Shown piece by piece: positions 48,519 to 59,148 of a DNA stretch of 64,000 bases. Both the position numbers and the translations under genes were made by a program. The notes beneath the pieces are model-generated. The model made no database searches, had not been told where the DNA came from, and was given only the letters and a program-made list of their open reading frames with translations. Source of the DNA: Lachnospiraceae bacterium (GTDB taxonomy: Bacteria > Bacillota > Clostridia > Lachnospirales > Lachnospiraceae). Where the stretch lies: assembly GCA_021628825.1 (NCBI GenBank), contig JAJXRY010000001.1, positions 1,178,001 through 1,242,000 on the forward strand, read 5' to 3'. Each line of letters starts with the position of its first letter. The stretch's first letter is position 1.

Positions 48519-49700
48519 TTAGTCCATCTTAACAATGGTAGAGCATCCCATACCACCGCCGATGCAAAGAGTTGCAAGACCGGTCTTGGCACCCTTAGCC
48601 TGCATCTCATGAAGCAGTGTAACAAGGATACGGCATCCGGAAGCTCCAACCGGATGTCCAAGTGCGATTGCACCACCGTTCGGGTTCAGCTGCCTGTCTA
48701 CATCGATTCCAAGATCCTTACCTACTGCAACGGACTGTGCTGCGAATGCTTCGTTAGCCTCGATGATATCGAAGTCTTCAATCTTCATACCGGTCTTAGC
48801 CATTACCTTCTTAGTAGAAGCAACAGGTCCGATACCCATAACCTCAGGTCTTACACCTGCAAGTGCACCTGCTACGAAAGTAGCCATAGGCTTAACCCCA
48901 AGCTCCTTTGCCTTTTCTTCGCTCATAACAACAACTGCTGCTGCACCGTCGTTGATACCGGAAGCATTACCGGCGGTAACGAATCCGTCGGGATTGATGG
49001 CACGAAGCTTTGCAAGTCCTTCGATGGTGGATCCGTGACGAGGTCCCTCATCTACCTTGAACTCGATCATTTCTTTCTTTTTCTTAACCATTACAGGTAC
49101 GATTTCCTTCTCGAAAGCACCGGTCTTCTGTGCTTCTTCTGCCTTTAACTGGCTCTTTAATGCGAACTCATCCAGTTCTTCTCTGGTAAGTCCCCATTCT
49201 CTGCAGATGTTATCTGCAGTTGTAATCATATGGTAATCATTGAATGCATCCCAAAGGGCATCCTTGATCATGCAGTCAACTAATGTACCGTTGTTCATTC
49301 TATATCCGTAACGAGCCTGAGGAACAGCATAAGGAGCCATGGACATATTTTCCATACCACCTGCTACTACAACATCCGCATCTCCTGCCATGATCATCTG
49401 TGCTGCCTGGTTCACACAGTTCAGACCGGAACCACATACAACGTTCATGGTAACTGCAGGAACTTCGATCGGAAGTCCGGCCTTGATGGATGCCTGACGT
49501 GCTACGTTCTGTCCAAGACCTGCCTGGATAACACAGCCCATATAAACCTGATCTACAGCCTCAGGTGCAACACCTGCTCTGTTTAATGCTTCCTTAATAA
49601 CAATTGCTCCTAATTCTGCTGCCGGTGTTGTGCTTAAAGAACCACCCATGGTTCCGATTGCGGTACGGCATGCACTGGCGATAACTACTTTCTTTGCCAT
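48519..49700 (-). CDS. thlA: Acetyl-CoA acetyltransferase (thiolase) of butyrate synthesis
   Basis: Intact, 393 residues. First step of butyrate synthesis. Nucleophile Cys in NVVCGSGLNCVNQAAQMI; GHPVGASGCRILVTLLHEMQ and LCIGGGMGCSTIVKM carry the catalytic His and Cys. Start ATG 49700 follows GGAGGAATGAGAA. A strong promoter lies upstream. Closely related to the copy at 32291, so one may be a duplication with a different role. Confidence 0.96.
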   Translation of the reverse strand: MAKKVVIASACRTAIGTMGGSLSTTPAAELGAIVIKEALNRAGVAPEAVDQVYMGCVIQAGLGQNVARQASIKAGLPIEVPAVTMNVVCGSGLNCVNQAAQMIMAGDADVVVAGGMENMSMAPYAVPQARYGYRMNNGTLVDCMIKDALWDAFNDYHMITTADNICREWGLTREELDEFALKSQLKAEEAQKTGAFEKEIVPVMVKKKKEMIEFKVDEGPRHGSTIEGLAKLRAINPDGFVTAGNASGINDGAAAVVVMSEEKAKELGVKPMATFVAGALAGVRPEVMGIGPVASTKKVMAKTGMKIEDFDIIEANEAFAAQSVAVGKDLGIDVDRQLNPNGGAIALGHPVGASGCRILVTLLHEMQAKGAKTGLATLCIGGGMGCSTIVKMD

Positions 49701-49787
49701 TTCTCATTCCTCCGATATTCGTTGTTTTTCATTTAATTTACGGGCTGAAAATGATTGTTAAATTTTTTTATCATTTCCAACGCAATT

Positions 49788-49816
49788 ATTATATCATAGG
49801 GTATTTATTTTTGCAA
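49788..49816 (-). promoter_or_regulatory. Promoter of the butyrate operon
   Basis: On the minus strand TTGCAA (49816-49811) and a perfect TATAAT (49793-49788) are separated by 17 bases. High expression is expected for this operon. Confidence 0.75.
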
Positions 49817-49832
49817 TGGATTCCCTCTCGAT

Positions 49833-50738
49833 TTACATTTTTTTCATTTTTCCTTCAAGAATCCGTCTTAATAAAAAAATCTGTGCAATCGGGGAGGTTT
49901 CATCAATAATCAGCGTCTTATTGTTACCGGTCATGGTTTTCTTCGCTGCATCCAGGGAGCGCAGGAAGATATAGAAATCTGCCTTGTCCGGATCGTTGTA
50001 GGCGTCGCTTAAGATCCGCATGTATTCTGCTTCTCCCTTTGCAATGATCTCGGCAGCCTTTGCATCTGCCTCGGACTGCATGACAATGATCTCCGCGGTC
50101 GTATTGTTGGAAATCTGCTTGGCTTCCTCCTGACCTTCTGCCTGATAGGTTGCGGCAATGTTATTCCGCTCGGAAATCATACGTTCATAAACCGCATTCT
50201 TATTTTCATCCGGAAGATCCAGAGACTTCGTTTCCACGGCAAGAAGGGTGATGCCGTACTGCTCGAGAGTGTCACCGATATTTGCAACAATCGCTGCTGC
50301 CAGCTCTCCGTCACGGCCGCTGATCACTTCCTCCTGGCTCTTGCTGCTGATTACGTTTTTCAGGCTGTTGTAAACAATGGTGTCAATACGGAATTCTGCG
50401 TTGCTCTTCTGTGCACTTAAGGTCTGCGTATACTTGTACGGATCATCGATCTTCCATAATACAAAGCAGTCCGCAATCATGGATTTCTTATCCTTTGTCA
50501 TGACATCACTGACCGCAAGGTCATACAGCAGCACTTCGTTTTCAATCTTTTCCGCAGTCTGGACTACCGGAATCTTCATACTTAAGCCCGGTGTCTGCCG
50601 GATATCCACAATCTTTCCAAACTGCTTGATTACGGTATATTCATTTGGATAGGTCACTACCAGAAATGAGTTGGCTGCCACAAAGATTCCCACAAGAATC
50701 ACAGCCGGAATGATCCATTTTGATTTTCCCTTTTTCAT
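49833..50738 (-). CDS. hflC: HflC-type SPFH/band 7 membrane protein
   Basis: Intact, 301 residues. N-terminal membrane anchor (WIIPAVILVGIFVAANSFLV), then the band 7 domain with YTVIKQFGKIVDIRQTPGLS, DLAVSDVMTKDKKSMIADCF and VVETKSL-like VETKSLDLPDENKNAVYERM, then a coiled-coil YQAEGQEEAKQISNNTTAEI. With HflK it forms a membrane complex that modulates the FtsH protease. Start two bases after the hflK stop, with GGAGGAATAAGC upstream. Confidence 0.92.
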   Translation of the reverse strand: MKKGKSKWIIPAVILVGIFVAANSFLVVTYPNEYTVIKQFGKIVDIRQTPGLSMKIPVVQTAEKIENEVLLYDLAVSDVMTKDKKSMIADCFVLWKIDDPYKYTQTLSAQKSNAEFRIDTIVYNSLKNVISSKSQEEVISGRDGELAAAIVANIGDTLEQYGITLLAVETKSLDLPDENKNAVYERMISERNNIAATYQAEGQEEAKQISNNTTAEIIVMQSEADAKAAEIIAKGEAEYMRILSDAYNDPDKADFYIFLRSLDAAKKTMTGNNKTLIIDETSPIAQIFLLRRILEGKMKKM

Positions 50739-50740
50739 GC

Positions 50741-51771
50741 TTATTCCTCCGTTCCCTCTGCACTTCCTGCAGAATTTCCTGACTGATTATCCTGTGCTTT
50801 GTTAAGATCCGCAAAGGATTCTAACGGCAGCATCGTCTGTGTGCTTCCGTCACTGCGCTCGATAATCACCTTCATATCCGGAAGAATCTCTTCCATCGTT
50901 TCATAGAACATTCTCTGTTTCGTAATGAGCGGATATTTCTGATACTCCGCATAAAGCTCATTGAGTCTTGCAACCTGGCCCTTGGCTTCGTTCACCCGCT
51001 CTTCTGCCTGTGCGTTGGCGGTCTTTACGGTTTCATCTGCCTGTGCACGGGCTGCCGGAATGTCTTCGTTCCGCTTCTGGTTTGCTTTATTAATGGAGGT
51101 TTTCCTTGCCCTGCTTGGCATTCTCCACATTTTTAAACGCATCAATGACCTCGGTTGTCGGCGGCTCGGCATCCTGAATCGTGATGTTTACCAGCTGCAC
51201 GCCGATGTCCTCGGTTTCAAGACGGTTGATGATCTTCTGCTTGATGGATGCCTGGATCTCATTCTTTTCCCGTTGTAATCACGCTGTCAACATCATAAAG
51301 TCCGATTGTATCACGGATATAGCTCTGTGTGAGGTTTTTTAAAATGGAAACCGGAGCCTCCGATGCATACAGGTATTTGGTTGGATCGGTCACGCGGTAT
51401 TCCACATAAAAGTCCACATTTACAAAGTTATAATCTCTGGTAATCATGAACGATTCCCGGTCGATGTATTCGCCGGTGCTCGAATCATAACCGATTGTAA
51501 ATCCATTGATGGTCTTTGGTACGCGGCTCAGCTCCTGTATCACCGGAATCTTCACATGAATACCGGATTCCTCTACTACCTTCGGAACTCCGAAGGTGGT
51601 AATCACCGCATATTCATTCTCTTTGAGGGAATAAAAGCTGCCTCCTAACAGAATCAGCGCGAAGATCACGATCACGGCAATACTGATTCCCCCGGCTATC
51701 TTCTTTCCTACATTTTCTTCCCGGAAACGCTCCGGTCCATTACCTGGCTGTTGTTGTTTTTTGCCAAACAT
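50741..51771 (-). CDS. hflK: HflK-type SPFH/band 7 membrane protein (frame broken)
   Basis: About 343 residues. Membrane anchor (GGISIAVIVIFALILLGGSF), then YAVITTFGVPKVVEESGIHV, ESFMITRDYNFVNVDFYVEY with RVTDPTKYLY, and a coiled-coil with ARAQADETVKTANAQAEERV. Breaks near 51275 and 51110. ATG 51771 (MFGKKQQQPGN) follows AAAGGAGAACATC; the longer frame is not supported. Pairs with hflC immediately downstream. Confidence 0.9.
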
Positions 51772-51961
51772 GATGTTCTCCTTTTTAATGTTATTCACCC
51801 TACAGTTATCCTGCCGCTTTCGTTCATTTAGCAGGAGCTGTATGCTTTGAATAGTCTCAGTGTATCATAAAACCTCCCATGCCGCTATCAGAAAATCCCC
51901 TGTACTTTTTTCCCACCAAAAGTCATATACTTCTGTAACATCACTCGGAATTATTCTGCTT

Positions 51962-53077
51962 ATGTATCATAAACCCTGTTCCCTATATTGGAAATTATTA
52001 TTTCTTACCCTGTGCAGTACTGCTGTTATCTTAACTGTCCACGAAATCCTTTCCCGCTCTGACGCATCCGCAGATCCCTATAACGGTGATTCCGCCATCG
52101 AGGTTGCCGCCGGAGTTAATGGTAATTATATCAAATGGGTGGATTTCACGGTAAGCTATGATGCACTCTGCACCGCATATGAACTGGATGTAGCAAGTCA
52201 TGAAAGCGCTCATCCTTTAAACTGGATTGAGCTGCTCGCCTATACAGCTGCCAGGACGGGCGGCCGCTTTGACAAGAAAAGCCTCTCCATTCTAAATAAG
52301 CTTGGAAAAAGAATTATCCGATGGCTCCGTGACCCTTAAAGAGCTTACCCGTGAAATGGACTATTATGATTACTATTTAGAAGCTTATGAAGCCGTGCTT
52401 GGTGGCATGGTCGGCGAATACGAAATGGAGACAGAAGCCGAAGACGGCACACGCAGCTTTGAAACACGCTATGGCCTCAAAGCCTTTTCCCCCGATTGCA
52501 CGGGGTTTTTGACTACAGCGATTATGATGATTTTGGATCTTCCCGGAGCTATGGCTATAAGCGTCCCCACTTGGGACACGACATGATGGGCCAGATCGGT
52601 ACACCCATCATCGCGGTGGAGTCCGGTTACGTGGAAGCCCTTGGCTGGAATCAGTACGGCGGCTGGCGCATCGGAATCCGCAGCTTTGATAAAAAGCGTT
52701 ACTACTACTATGCACACCTTCGCCAGAATTTCCCTTATGCACTGGATTTAAAGGAAGGAAGCGTGGTAACCGCCGGGGACGTCATCGGTTACATGGGGCA
52801 TACCGGCTATAGTGCCAAAGAAAATGTGAATAACATTGAAACCGTACATCTGCATTTCGGTCTGCAGCTCATTTTTGATGAATCGCAGAAAGAAGGCAAC
52901 AACGAGATCTGGATTGACTGCTATAACCTCACCCGGTTTTTATACAAAAACAGATCCCTCACGGAAAAGAACGCAGAAACCAGGGAATGGTTCCGTACCT
53001 TTCACATGAAGGATCCTTCGGTATCTTCTTATCTGCAGCTAAATCCGGATGCTCCGGTCTTGAATCAACAGCACTGA
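51962..53077 (+). CDS. M23 family metallopeptidase with N-terminal membrane anchor (frame broken)
   Basis: About 370 residues. A membrane segment near the N-terminus (LLFLTLCSTAVILTVHEI) is followed by a helical region (HPLNWIELLAYTAARTGGRF) that resembles lysozyme-like domains of sporulation or cell-wall enzymes, then a LytM domain with zinc ligands in RPHLGHDMMGQIGTPIIAVE, YYYAHLRQNF and VHLHFGLQL. Peptidoglycan peptide cleavage or a scaffold role is likely outside the membrane. Breaks near 52316 and 52500. The start lacks a clear ribosome site; GTG 51860 is an alternative. Convergent with the AraC gene. Confidence 0.82.
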
Positions 53078-53091
53078 TACCTACCAAGCTT

Positions 53092-53935
53092 TTACAAAGA
53101 TTCATGCGATTTCCTGTTCTTCTCCTCCATAGGAGAACACCCGAAATACCCCACGTAAGCCCTGTAAAAAGCAGAATAGTTTCCAAATCCACACTTCTCT
53201 GCTGCTTTTTGCGCCGGCAAACCATTCCGGATTTTTTCCTTGGCTACGGTCAAACGCTTCCTGACAATATATTCCCACGGTGGTGCTCCCGTAGCCTCCT
53301 TAAATATACGACCAAACTGGGAACAGCTAAGATAAAAATGTTCTGCCAGTGCAGATACTGATAGCGGTTCAAACAGATGATGGTTCACATAGGACACTAT
53401 TTTTCCTGCCTGACTTTGTGGGTACTCGTCTGTTCTGCTTTTTTTGGCAAAAGCGCGGTTCAATTCGCCAAGCAGAAATAACAAATGTATTGTCAGAGTC
53501 AGTTGTCTTTTATCGTCCTCTTTTTCTGCCAGCATTTCCTCAAACATTCTCTCCACCAGCTTCATATCAAGTTCTTCCGGTCCATAATAATTGTTCTTCC
53601 CAAGGGCACGTTCTGTAAAGGCCCTCAGCAAATATCCCCTCGGATCAAATGTCAAAACAAAAGCCATTGGAAAATTTATGGCATATCGCTCGTATTGAAA
53701 GCGTTTCACAATCCTGGCCTTATGCGCCTCTGCCGGCCGCATAATCACGAGACTTTTTTCTTCCAGAAAATATTCCGTACTTTCTACCAGATAATTTACC
53801 CTGCCTGATATAAAAAAATAAATTTCGCATCGGTCATGAATATGCATCTCAAAATATTTCTCATCCGGTTCTTTATCCACTGCATGTCTGATATAAATTT
53901 CTCCACAATCGTATTCATCAAGCATAGGGCTGCCT
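53092..53935 (-). CDS. AraC family transcriptional regulator
   Basis: Intact, about 280 residues. A cupin-type sensing domain (YFEMHIHDRCEIYFFISGRV with VIMRPAEAHKARIVK) is followed by a double helix-turn-helix: LSVSALAEHFYLSCSQFGRI and KCGFGNYSAFYRAYVGYFGC. ATG 53935 follows GGGAGGCAGC; the frame to 53967 overlaps it. It is divergent from a sugar isomerase-like gene at 54122 with 186 bases between, the standard layout of a local regulator. Confidence 0.9.
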
Positions 53936-54030
53936 CCCTTCTCGCGGAACCAACACTCATCATCCAATCCTGTTTTTATATCTTATCTTGTTATGCGTGA
54001 ATTTGCAATATATTCTGCTTATAATGTCAA

Positions 54031-54059
54031 TTCCAATGCAAATACCGTCTTGCTATAAT
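54031..54059 (+). promoter_or_regulatory. Promoter of the isomerase/oxidoreductase unit
   Basis: TTCCAA at 54031-54036 and TATAAT at 54054-54059 with an extended TGC are 17 bases apart. ATTTGCA at 54001 and TGCAAAT at 54037 are inverted and could be regulator sites. Confidence 0.55.
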
Positions 54060-54121
54060 TCGACTATAAACTTATTTATCAGATGTAACCACTGTTGATG
54101 GTTCACAGAATGGAGGTTCCA

Positions 54122-54950
54122 ATGAAATACACTTTAGCTGCATTTGCAGATGAAGCCTCAAGTGATCTTTCCGGACAGATACAGGCCATGCTCGACAATC
54201 ATATCTCCTTTTTGGAAATTCGTGGTGTAGATGGCGAAAATATTGCAGATCTGTCTGTCGAAAAAAAGCAAAAAGAGGTTCGACAAAAAGCTTTCTGAAT
54301 CAGGACTCTCTGTATGGTCCCTTGGTTCTCCCTATGGAAAAAAATCGACATTACGGAGGATTTTAATGTGCATCTTGACCGTTTCTGTCACGGATTGGAG
54401 CTTGCCGGAATTTTTAGGTGCAACCCACATCCGCCTGTTCAGTTTCTATTGTCCTTCAGGCAAACAGGAACTCTACTCCGAGGAGGTTATGAAACGGTTG
54501 GAATGTTTTATTTCTGCTGCCAAAGGAACAGGTCTGATTCTTTGCCACGAAAACGAAAAGGGAATTTATGGAGATAATGCCCTTCGTTGTGAAGAAATTC
54601 ATCGTAATTTTCCGGAGTTAAAAGCAGTTTTTGATCCGGCAAATTTCGTCCAGTGTGGCGAGGACACCATTGCTGCATGGAAATTGCTTTCCCCTTACGT
54701 GGAATACATGCACATTAAGGATGCACTTTCTGATGGTACCGTTGTTCCCGCCGGAAAGGGAAACGGCAATCTGCCTTATCTGCTTTCCCAATATTCCGGC
54801 AGTGTACTGACCATAGAACCTCATCTTTCCGTATTTGATGGATTTTCCTCCCTCGAAAGCGGAAATAGCTCAAAGAATGAAAGCTTCTGCTATCCCAATT
54901 CAAGAGCAGCTTTTGATGCAGCAGCTTACGCATTACGCACACTACTATAA
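54122..54950 (+). CDS. Sugar phosphate isomerase/epimerase family TIM-barrel protein (frame broken)
   Basis: About 275 residues. The AP-endonuclease-2-like barrel shows AAFADEASSDLSGQIQAMLD, FLEIRGVDGENIADLS, GLILCHENEKGIYGDN, LKAVFDPANFVQCGEDTIAA and VEYMHIKDALSDGTVVPAGK with GNGNLPYLL, the metal-binding His, Glu and Asp set. Breaks near 54280, 54345 and 54412. ATG 54122 follows GGAGG. The substrate is unknown; pairing with an oxidoreductase suggests polyol or keto-sugar metabolism. Confidence 0.85.
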
Positions 54951-54999
54951 AAACAAATATGATCAATTATTTTTAAACGATTTAGAAATGGAGAAGCTT

Positions 55000-56124
55000 A
55001 TGGAAAAAAATCAGACTCGGAATCCTTGGAATGGGAAATATGGGAAGCGGACACTTTCAAAATGTTCTGGATGGAAAATGTCCTTCCGTTACGGTAAGTG
55101 CCGTTTGTGACATCAATCCGGAAAAAAACTGAAAATGCCTGCGGAAAAAAAGGCTGTCCTCACTGCTTTACAAATGCGGGCGAAATGTTGGACAGCGGCC
55201 TTGTGGATGCTGTTCTTATCGCTCTTCCCCACTATGACCATCCTGTTTATGCACAAAAAAATGTTTTTGAGCGGAAAATTCATGTACTCACCGAAAAGCC
55301 TTCCGGGGTTTTTGCACGTCAGGTAAGAGAAATGAATGAAGCTGCTGACCGCTCCGGTGTAAAATTCGGCATTATGTTCAACCAGCGCACTAATCCAATC
55401 TACATAAAAGCCCGCGAAATCGTAAAAAGCGGACTTTTGGGTGAACCCAAACGACTGGTATGGATCATCACGAACTGGTACCGCACACAGGCCTATTATG
55501 ATTCCGGTACATGGCGCGCTTCCTGGAACGGAGAAGGTGGCGGAGTCCTTTTGAATCAGGCGCCTCACAATCTGGATCTGTGGCAATGGATCTTCGGAAT
55601 GCCCAAAAGAGTACGGGCTTTCTGCAGTGTAGGTAAATATCACAATATTAACGTAGAAGATGACGTCACCATCTACGGTGAATATGACAATGGAGCAACT
55701 GCTACATTTATCACCACGACTGGTGAAGCTCCCGGTACAAACCGGCTTGAAATTTCCGGTGACTGCGGAAAAATTATAATTGAAGATGGCCGGTTAAAAT
55801 GGTGGCGGTTGTCCGTTCCTGAGAGAGCGTTTTTGTTATTCCTCCACTGAAGGTTTCGTCTCACCGTCCACAGAATATGAAGAATTCTCTGCTCCGGAAC
55901 CTGAAGGGCATCCGCTTGTACTGGAATCCTTTGCACAATCCATTTTATATGATACCCCTATGATTGCCGATGGCCGGGAAGGCCTCTGCTCCCTTTCCAT
56001 CTCCAATGCCGCCTATCTTTCCACCTGGACAGATGACTGGGCCTACCTGCCTACCAACGAGGCACTATTTGAAAAATATCTCAACGAGTTAAGGAGGAAT
56101 GAAGTTCCTGCAAAAAAACAGTAA
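55000..56124 (+). CDS. Gfo/Idh/MocA family oxidoreductase (frame broken)
   Basis: About 375 residues. The NAD-binding domain, after correction, is MEKIRLGILGMGNMGSGHF, then VSAVCDINPEKTENACG, AVLIALPHYDHPVYAQKNVF and HVLTEKPSGVFARQVREMNE with the conserved EKP. The C-terminal domain has WRASWNGEGGGVLLNQAPHN and LDLWQWIFGMPKRVRAF. Breaks near 55010, 55130 and 55818. ATG 55000 follows GGAGAAGC. It lies 49 bases after the isomerase gene; together they likely convert one sugar or polyol under AraC control. Confidence 0.88.
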
Positions 56125-56170
56125 CCGCTCACAAAGAACCATTAAGTCAGCTTCGTGAGCGGTGGAAAGT

Positions 56171-57893
56171 TCATTGGTAAAGCATTCCTTCTATATAGAG
56201 GTGTGTCGCATGGGCTTCCTCCATCAGCTGGAGAAGCTCTTCGCGGCTCACCTCTGAAAGATCCACATTCGCGTACATCACAGAAACCGGTGCCGCTTCG
56301 AAGTTCAGGTAAGTATTCCTCACCCAGCTTACATCGGAGCTGTCACGCACATACAACACCCGGGTTATTTCTGAATCCGTTCCTGCACCGACCTTTTCTG
56401 CGAATTCATATGCGGCATCGTCCAGAATCTCTTCGCGCTTTGTAAGCTCCTCCTGTACCCCCGTCCGGTATCCCCAGATCGCACGGTAGGCGCTTGCATA
56501 ATCGGATGACAACAGCACCACCAACGTACACAGGTAAAAGCCGCGGTTATCCGGAAAGCTGCGCATAACATAATAAGCAAGCAGATACAGACCCCCGATC
56601 GTAAACGGTGCCCCATACCGGGAAATGGAGCTTACCATGCCATACGGCTCGAGATATTGCGTTTCCACCGCAAAAACGGTCAGGTGGCTGATCAGTACCA
56701 GCGTATAGAATAACATTGCTGTTATTGCCGTATAAATCAGCAAAAACCGTCCCATTCTCCGATCCAGCTTCTTACGCACGATCAGCAGAATATAAACTGC
56801 CAGTAAAAATAACAGCAATACAAGCGGACTGAAATCAAACAGCCACGTGGAGCTCCGGTGCAGCGGCCATTTTAAGAATGCTTCGCTAAAGGCCTGAAGC
56901 ATCTGTTCCCTGGTCTCCGGAATATTCATGCCTCCGGTTGCCATCTGTACGGCTGCTCCGGTAAGCTTTGCCACCCGGCGGTGCAGATAACAGAACACAA
57001 ACCAGCCTCCGCCACTTAGGAGCGGCAGAATCATCGCTGAGAGCGTTCCCCCATACGGCAGTTCTTTTCTGCCACAGGGATTCTCCCATTTTCCGGTTTA
57101 AAATCTGAACCCCGATGGAAAACAACACCGCAAACGCATACCAGACAAATCCGGTATTTTTTTGCAGAGTACAAGTACCATCAGATACAACGCCTGCCGT
57201 CCGTAATAAAGCCACGGTAAAGTTCCCTTCCTGTCGATGACTGCCACCAGAAATGCACCGTACACCACCGCCATGGAAAAATCCGCACAGCCTCCATCGC
57301 ACCAGAATACCTCCGTCATCGTTGGGAAAATCCAGAGTAATGCAGCTCCCAGCGTCATGCTAAGCGGTGTTTTTCTTCCGGATGTAGTGTAACAACGGAA
57401 GCAGGAAGGACAGGTTAAACACATAATATCCTGCAAATAAAAGTCCCTCCCGGAACTGTCCCGGCGAGAAATGCAGGAACCACCACTTCATCATCTGAGT
57501 CCCCGGAGGATAATCTCCAAACTCCGGTGCTGCATTGGCATACTTATCTGCAAATCCATTCCGGTAAAAGATTGACTTCACATCCGTTGCCCAGAAGTTA
57601 TAATCATCCCACCAGCTTACCACCTTCCCGGATACTCCGATCACTACCAGAAGCAGCAGAATAATCCCTGCTATAGTCGATGGATCCTTCAGAATTTCGA
57701 TACACTGTCTTAACAGCTCCTTCCGCTGTTCTCCTTTTCTCGTAAAGAAATAAAGAACGCCCCCGCAAAGTAAAAGTGGTGCAATTCCATCGATCCAGCC
57801 CAAGTGTCTGCCAAAACTGAGTACGTACAATAAAAGTACCAGACTGCTTATCCCTACCGGCAGCATTTCCACAAAGCTTTTTGTGGAATACAC
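56171..57893 (-). CDS. Polytopic GT-C-type membrane glycosyltransferase-like protein (frame broken)
   Basis: About 570 residues with ten or more membrane segments. The first outside loop holds VVSWWDDYNFWATDVKSIFY followed by FGDYPPGTQMMKWWF, resembling acidic active-site loops of GT-C enzymes that use lipid-linked sugars. The C-terminal soluble domain ends DSSDVSWVRNTYLNFEAAPV and HATHLYIEGML. Breaks near 57365, 57160 and 57035. The start is uncertain: neither GTG 57893 nor an internal ATG near 57866 has a good site, and a further break near 57890 may hide the true N-terminus. Specific function unknown. Confidence 0.65.
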
Positions 57894-57959
57894 AGGCCAG
57901 CGTCAATATGAAAAATAAATAAAGTTATAATATGAATAACAAACATAGTTCCAGTATAA

Positions 57960-57992
57960 CAAAAAGATGTGTGGAGTGCCACACATCTTTTT
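57960..57992. terminator. Bidirectional terminator downstream of hpf
   Basis: AAAAAGATGTGTGG pairs with CCACACATCTTTTT around AGTG, 14 bases, with A5 and T5 flanks. Confidence 0.9.
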
Positions 57993-58004
57993 GCTTTTAT
58001 ATTC

Positions 58005-58032
58005 GTAACCGTTTAATGCCTTCATAGTTATA
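58005..58032. repeat. Small inverted repeat, degenerate short form of the GTAAC family
   Basis: GTAACCGTTTAATGCC followed by TTCATAGTTATAG resembles the 14028 element with substitutions. Confidence 0.4.
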
Positions 58033-58059
58033 GTACATCATGCATTTAGAATTAACTCT

Positions 58060-58587
58060 TTACAGTTCGGGTTCAATCAGACCGTACGTATTACCCTTTC
58101 TCTTGTAAACCACGTTCACCTGATCCGTTTCTGCATTACAGAATACAAAGAAGCTGTGACCTAACAGTTCCATCTGGATGCAGGCATCCTCCGGATACAT
58201 CGGCTTAATGTCAAACTTCTTGGAACGGATGATCTTAATCTCTTCTTCATCCTCGAATTCCTTCTCAATGAATTCCTTCTTGAATACACTGGCCGCCTGT
58301 TTCTGGACCGCTAATTTATTCTTATATTTCTTTAACTGTCTTTCAATGATTTCCTCTACCAGATCGATGGAAACATACATATCGTTGCTTACCTGCTCCG
58401 AACGGATGATACTGCCCTTTACCGGTATGGTAACTTCTATCTTCTGTCTGTCCTTCTCAACACTCAGGGTTACGTGAACCTCTGTATCCGGATTAAAATA
58501 CTTTTCGAGCTTGCCGATCTTATCCTCGACCGCCGCCTTTAACCCCGGTGTAACCTCGATGTTCTTGCCAATAATTATAAATTTCAT
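58060..58587 (-). CDS. hpf: Ribosome hibernation promoting factor, long form
   Basis: Intact, about 175 residues, two-domain type. The N-terminal domain (MKFIIIGKNIEVTPGLKAAV, then YFNPDTEVHVTLSVEKDRQK) binds the 30S decoding site; the C-terminal dimerisation domain has IKIIRSKKFDIKPMYPEDAC followed by QMELLGHSFFVFCNAETDQV and NVVYKRKGNTYGLIEPE. Together they make 100S ribosome dimers in stationary phase. ATG 58587 follows GGGTGATGAGT. Confidence 0.96.
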   Translation of the reverse strand: MKFIIIGKNIEVTPGLKAAVEDKIGKLEKYFNPDTEVHVTLSVEKDRQKIEVTIPVKGSIIRSEQVSNDMYVSIDLVEEIIERQLKKYKNKLAVQKQAASVFKKEFIEKEFEDEEEIKIIRSKKFDIKPMYPEDACIQMELLGHSFFVFCNAETDQVNVVYKRKGNTYGLIEPEL

Positions 58588-59067
58588 ACTCATCACCCTT
58601 TTCATAACCTGTCCGACAGGATTATTGTATAAACATTACAACACACTTATTTTTCATTTTTTTGCAACAATTCAATTCTATTGTTTTTCGGATTTGAATA
58701 GTTTTTCGGACAATTCTTTTTTTCCCAGACAGGAATTCTTTTTTTGTCTGATTTTTCGCTTCTTCTTGTCGTATTTCACAAAACACCCGTTCCTGTTCTC
58801 ACTGATTTTTTTCAGATCTTCCTACGTTTTTTTGCTTGTGGATATTGTGGATAACTTCGTGTATAAATTAGTTTTTTTGGCTGTTTTACAGGATTATTTC
58901 TGTGGATAAAATTTTTCTGTCATCTACGGAAAAACACATTTTTTTCCATAAAATTAATAGTATTTTCTTTTTAGTCAACATGTATAAGCTCCTATTTGTC
59001 AATGGACAAAAAACGCAAAAAAAGAATTCAGACTTTTTTTCATTGAAATGCGTGAAAAAAAGCAAGT
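58588..59067. other. Long AT-rich gap with DnaA-box-like repeats
   Basis: No protein gene is supported here; the open frames are short and T- or A-rich. On the plus strand TGTGGATAT (58837), TGTGGATAA (58846) and TGTGGATAA (58901) match the DnaA box in the same orientation, two of them perfectly, and the first two are directly adjacent. Surrounding sequence is very AT-rich. It also holds the hpf promoter region. Confidence 0.55.
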
Positions 59068-59108
59068 TAAAAAAACAGCCCGTCTGAAGATTTCCTCAGA
59101 CAGGCTGT
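59068..59108 (-). terminator. Terminator of the NlpC/P60 gene
   Basis: On the minus strand ACAGCCTGTCTGA pairs with TCAGACGGGCTGT (one bulge or mismatch) around GGAAATCT, followed by T7. Confidence 0.85.
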
Positions 59109-59148
59109 ACTTAACCTTGTTATTTAAAATCCGGACAACGATTCGGAA

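Noticed and set aside
58606..59148. Possible chromosomal origin because of DnaA-box-like sites
   Set aside because: No dnaA, dnaN or rpmH gene is near, and only three boxes occur. A titration or regulatory cluster is the more modest reading.
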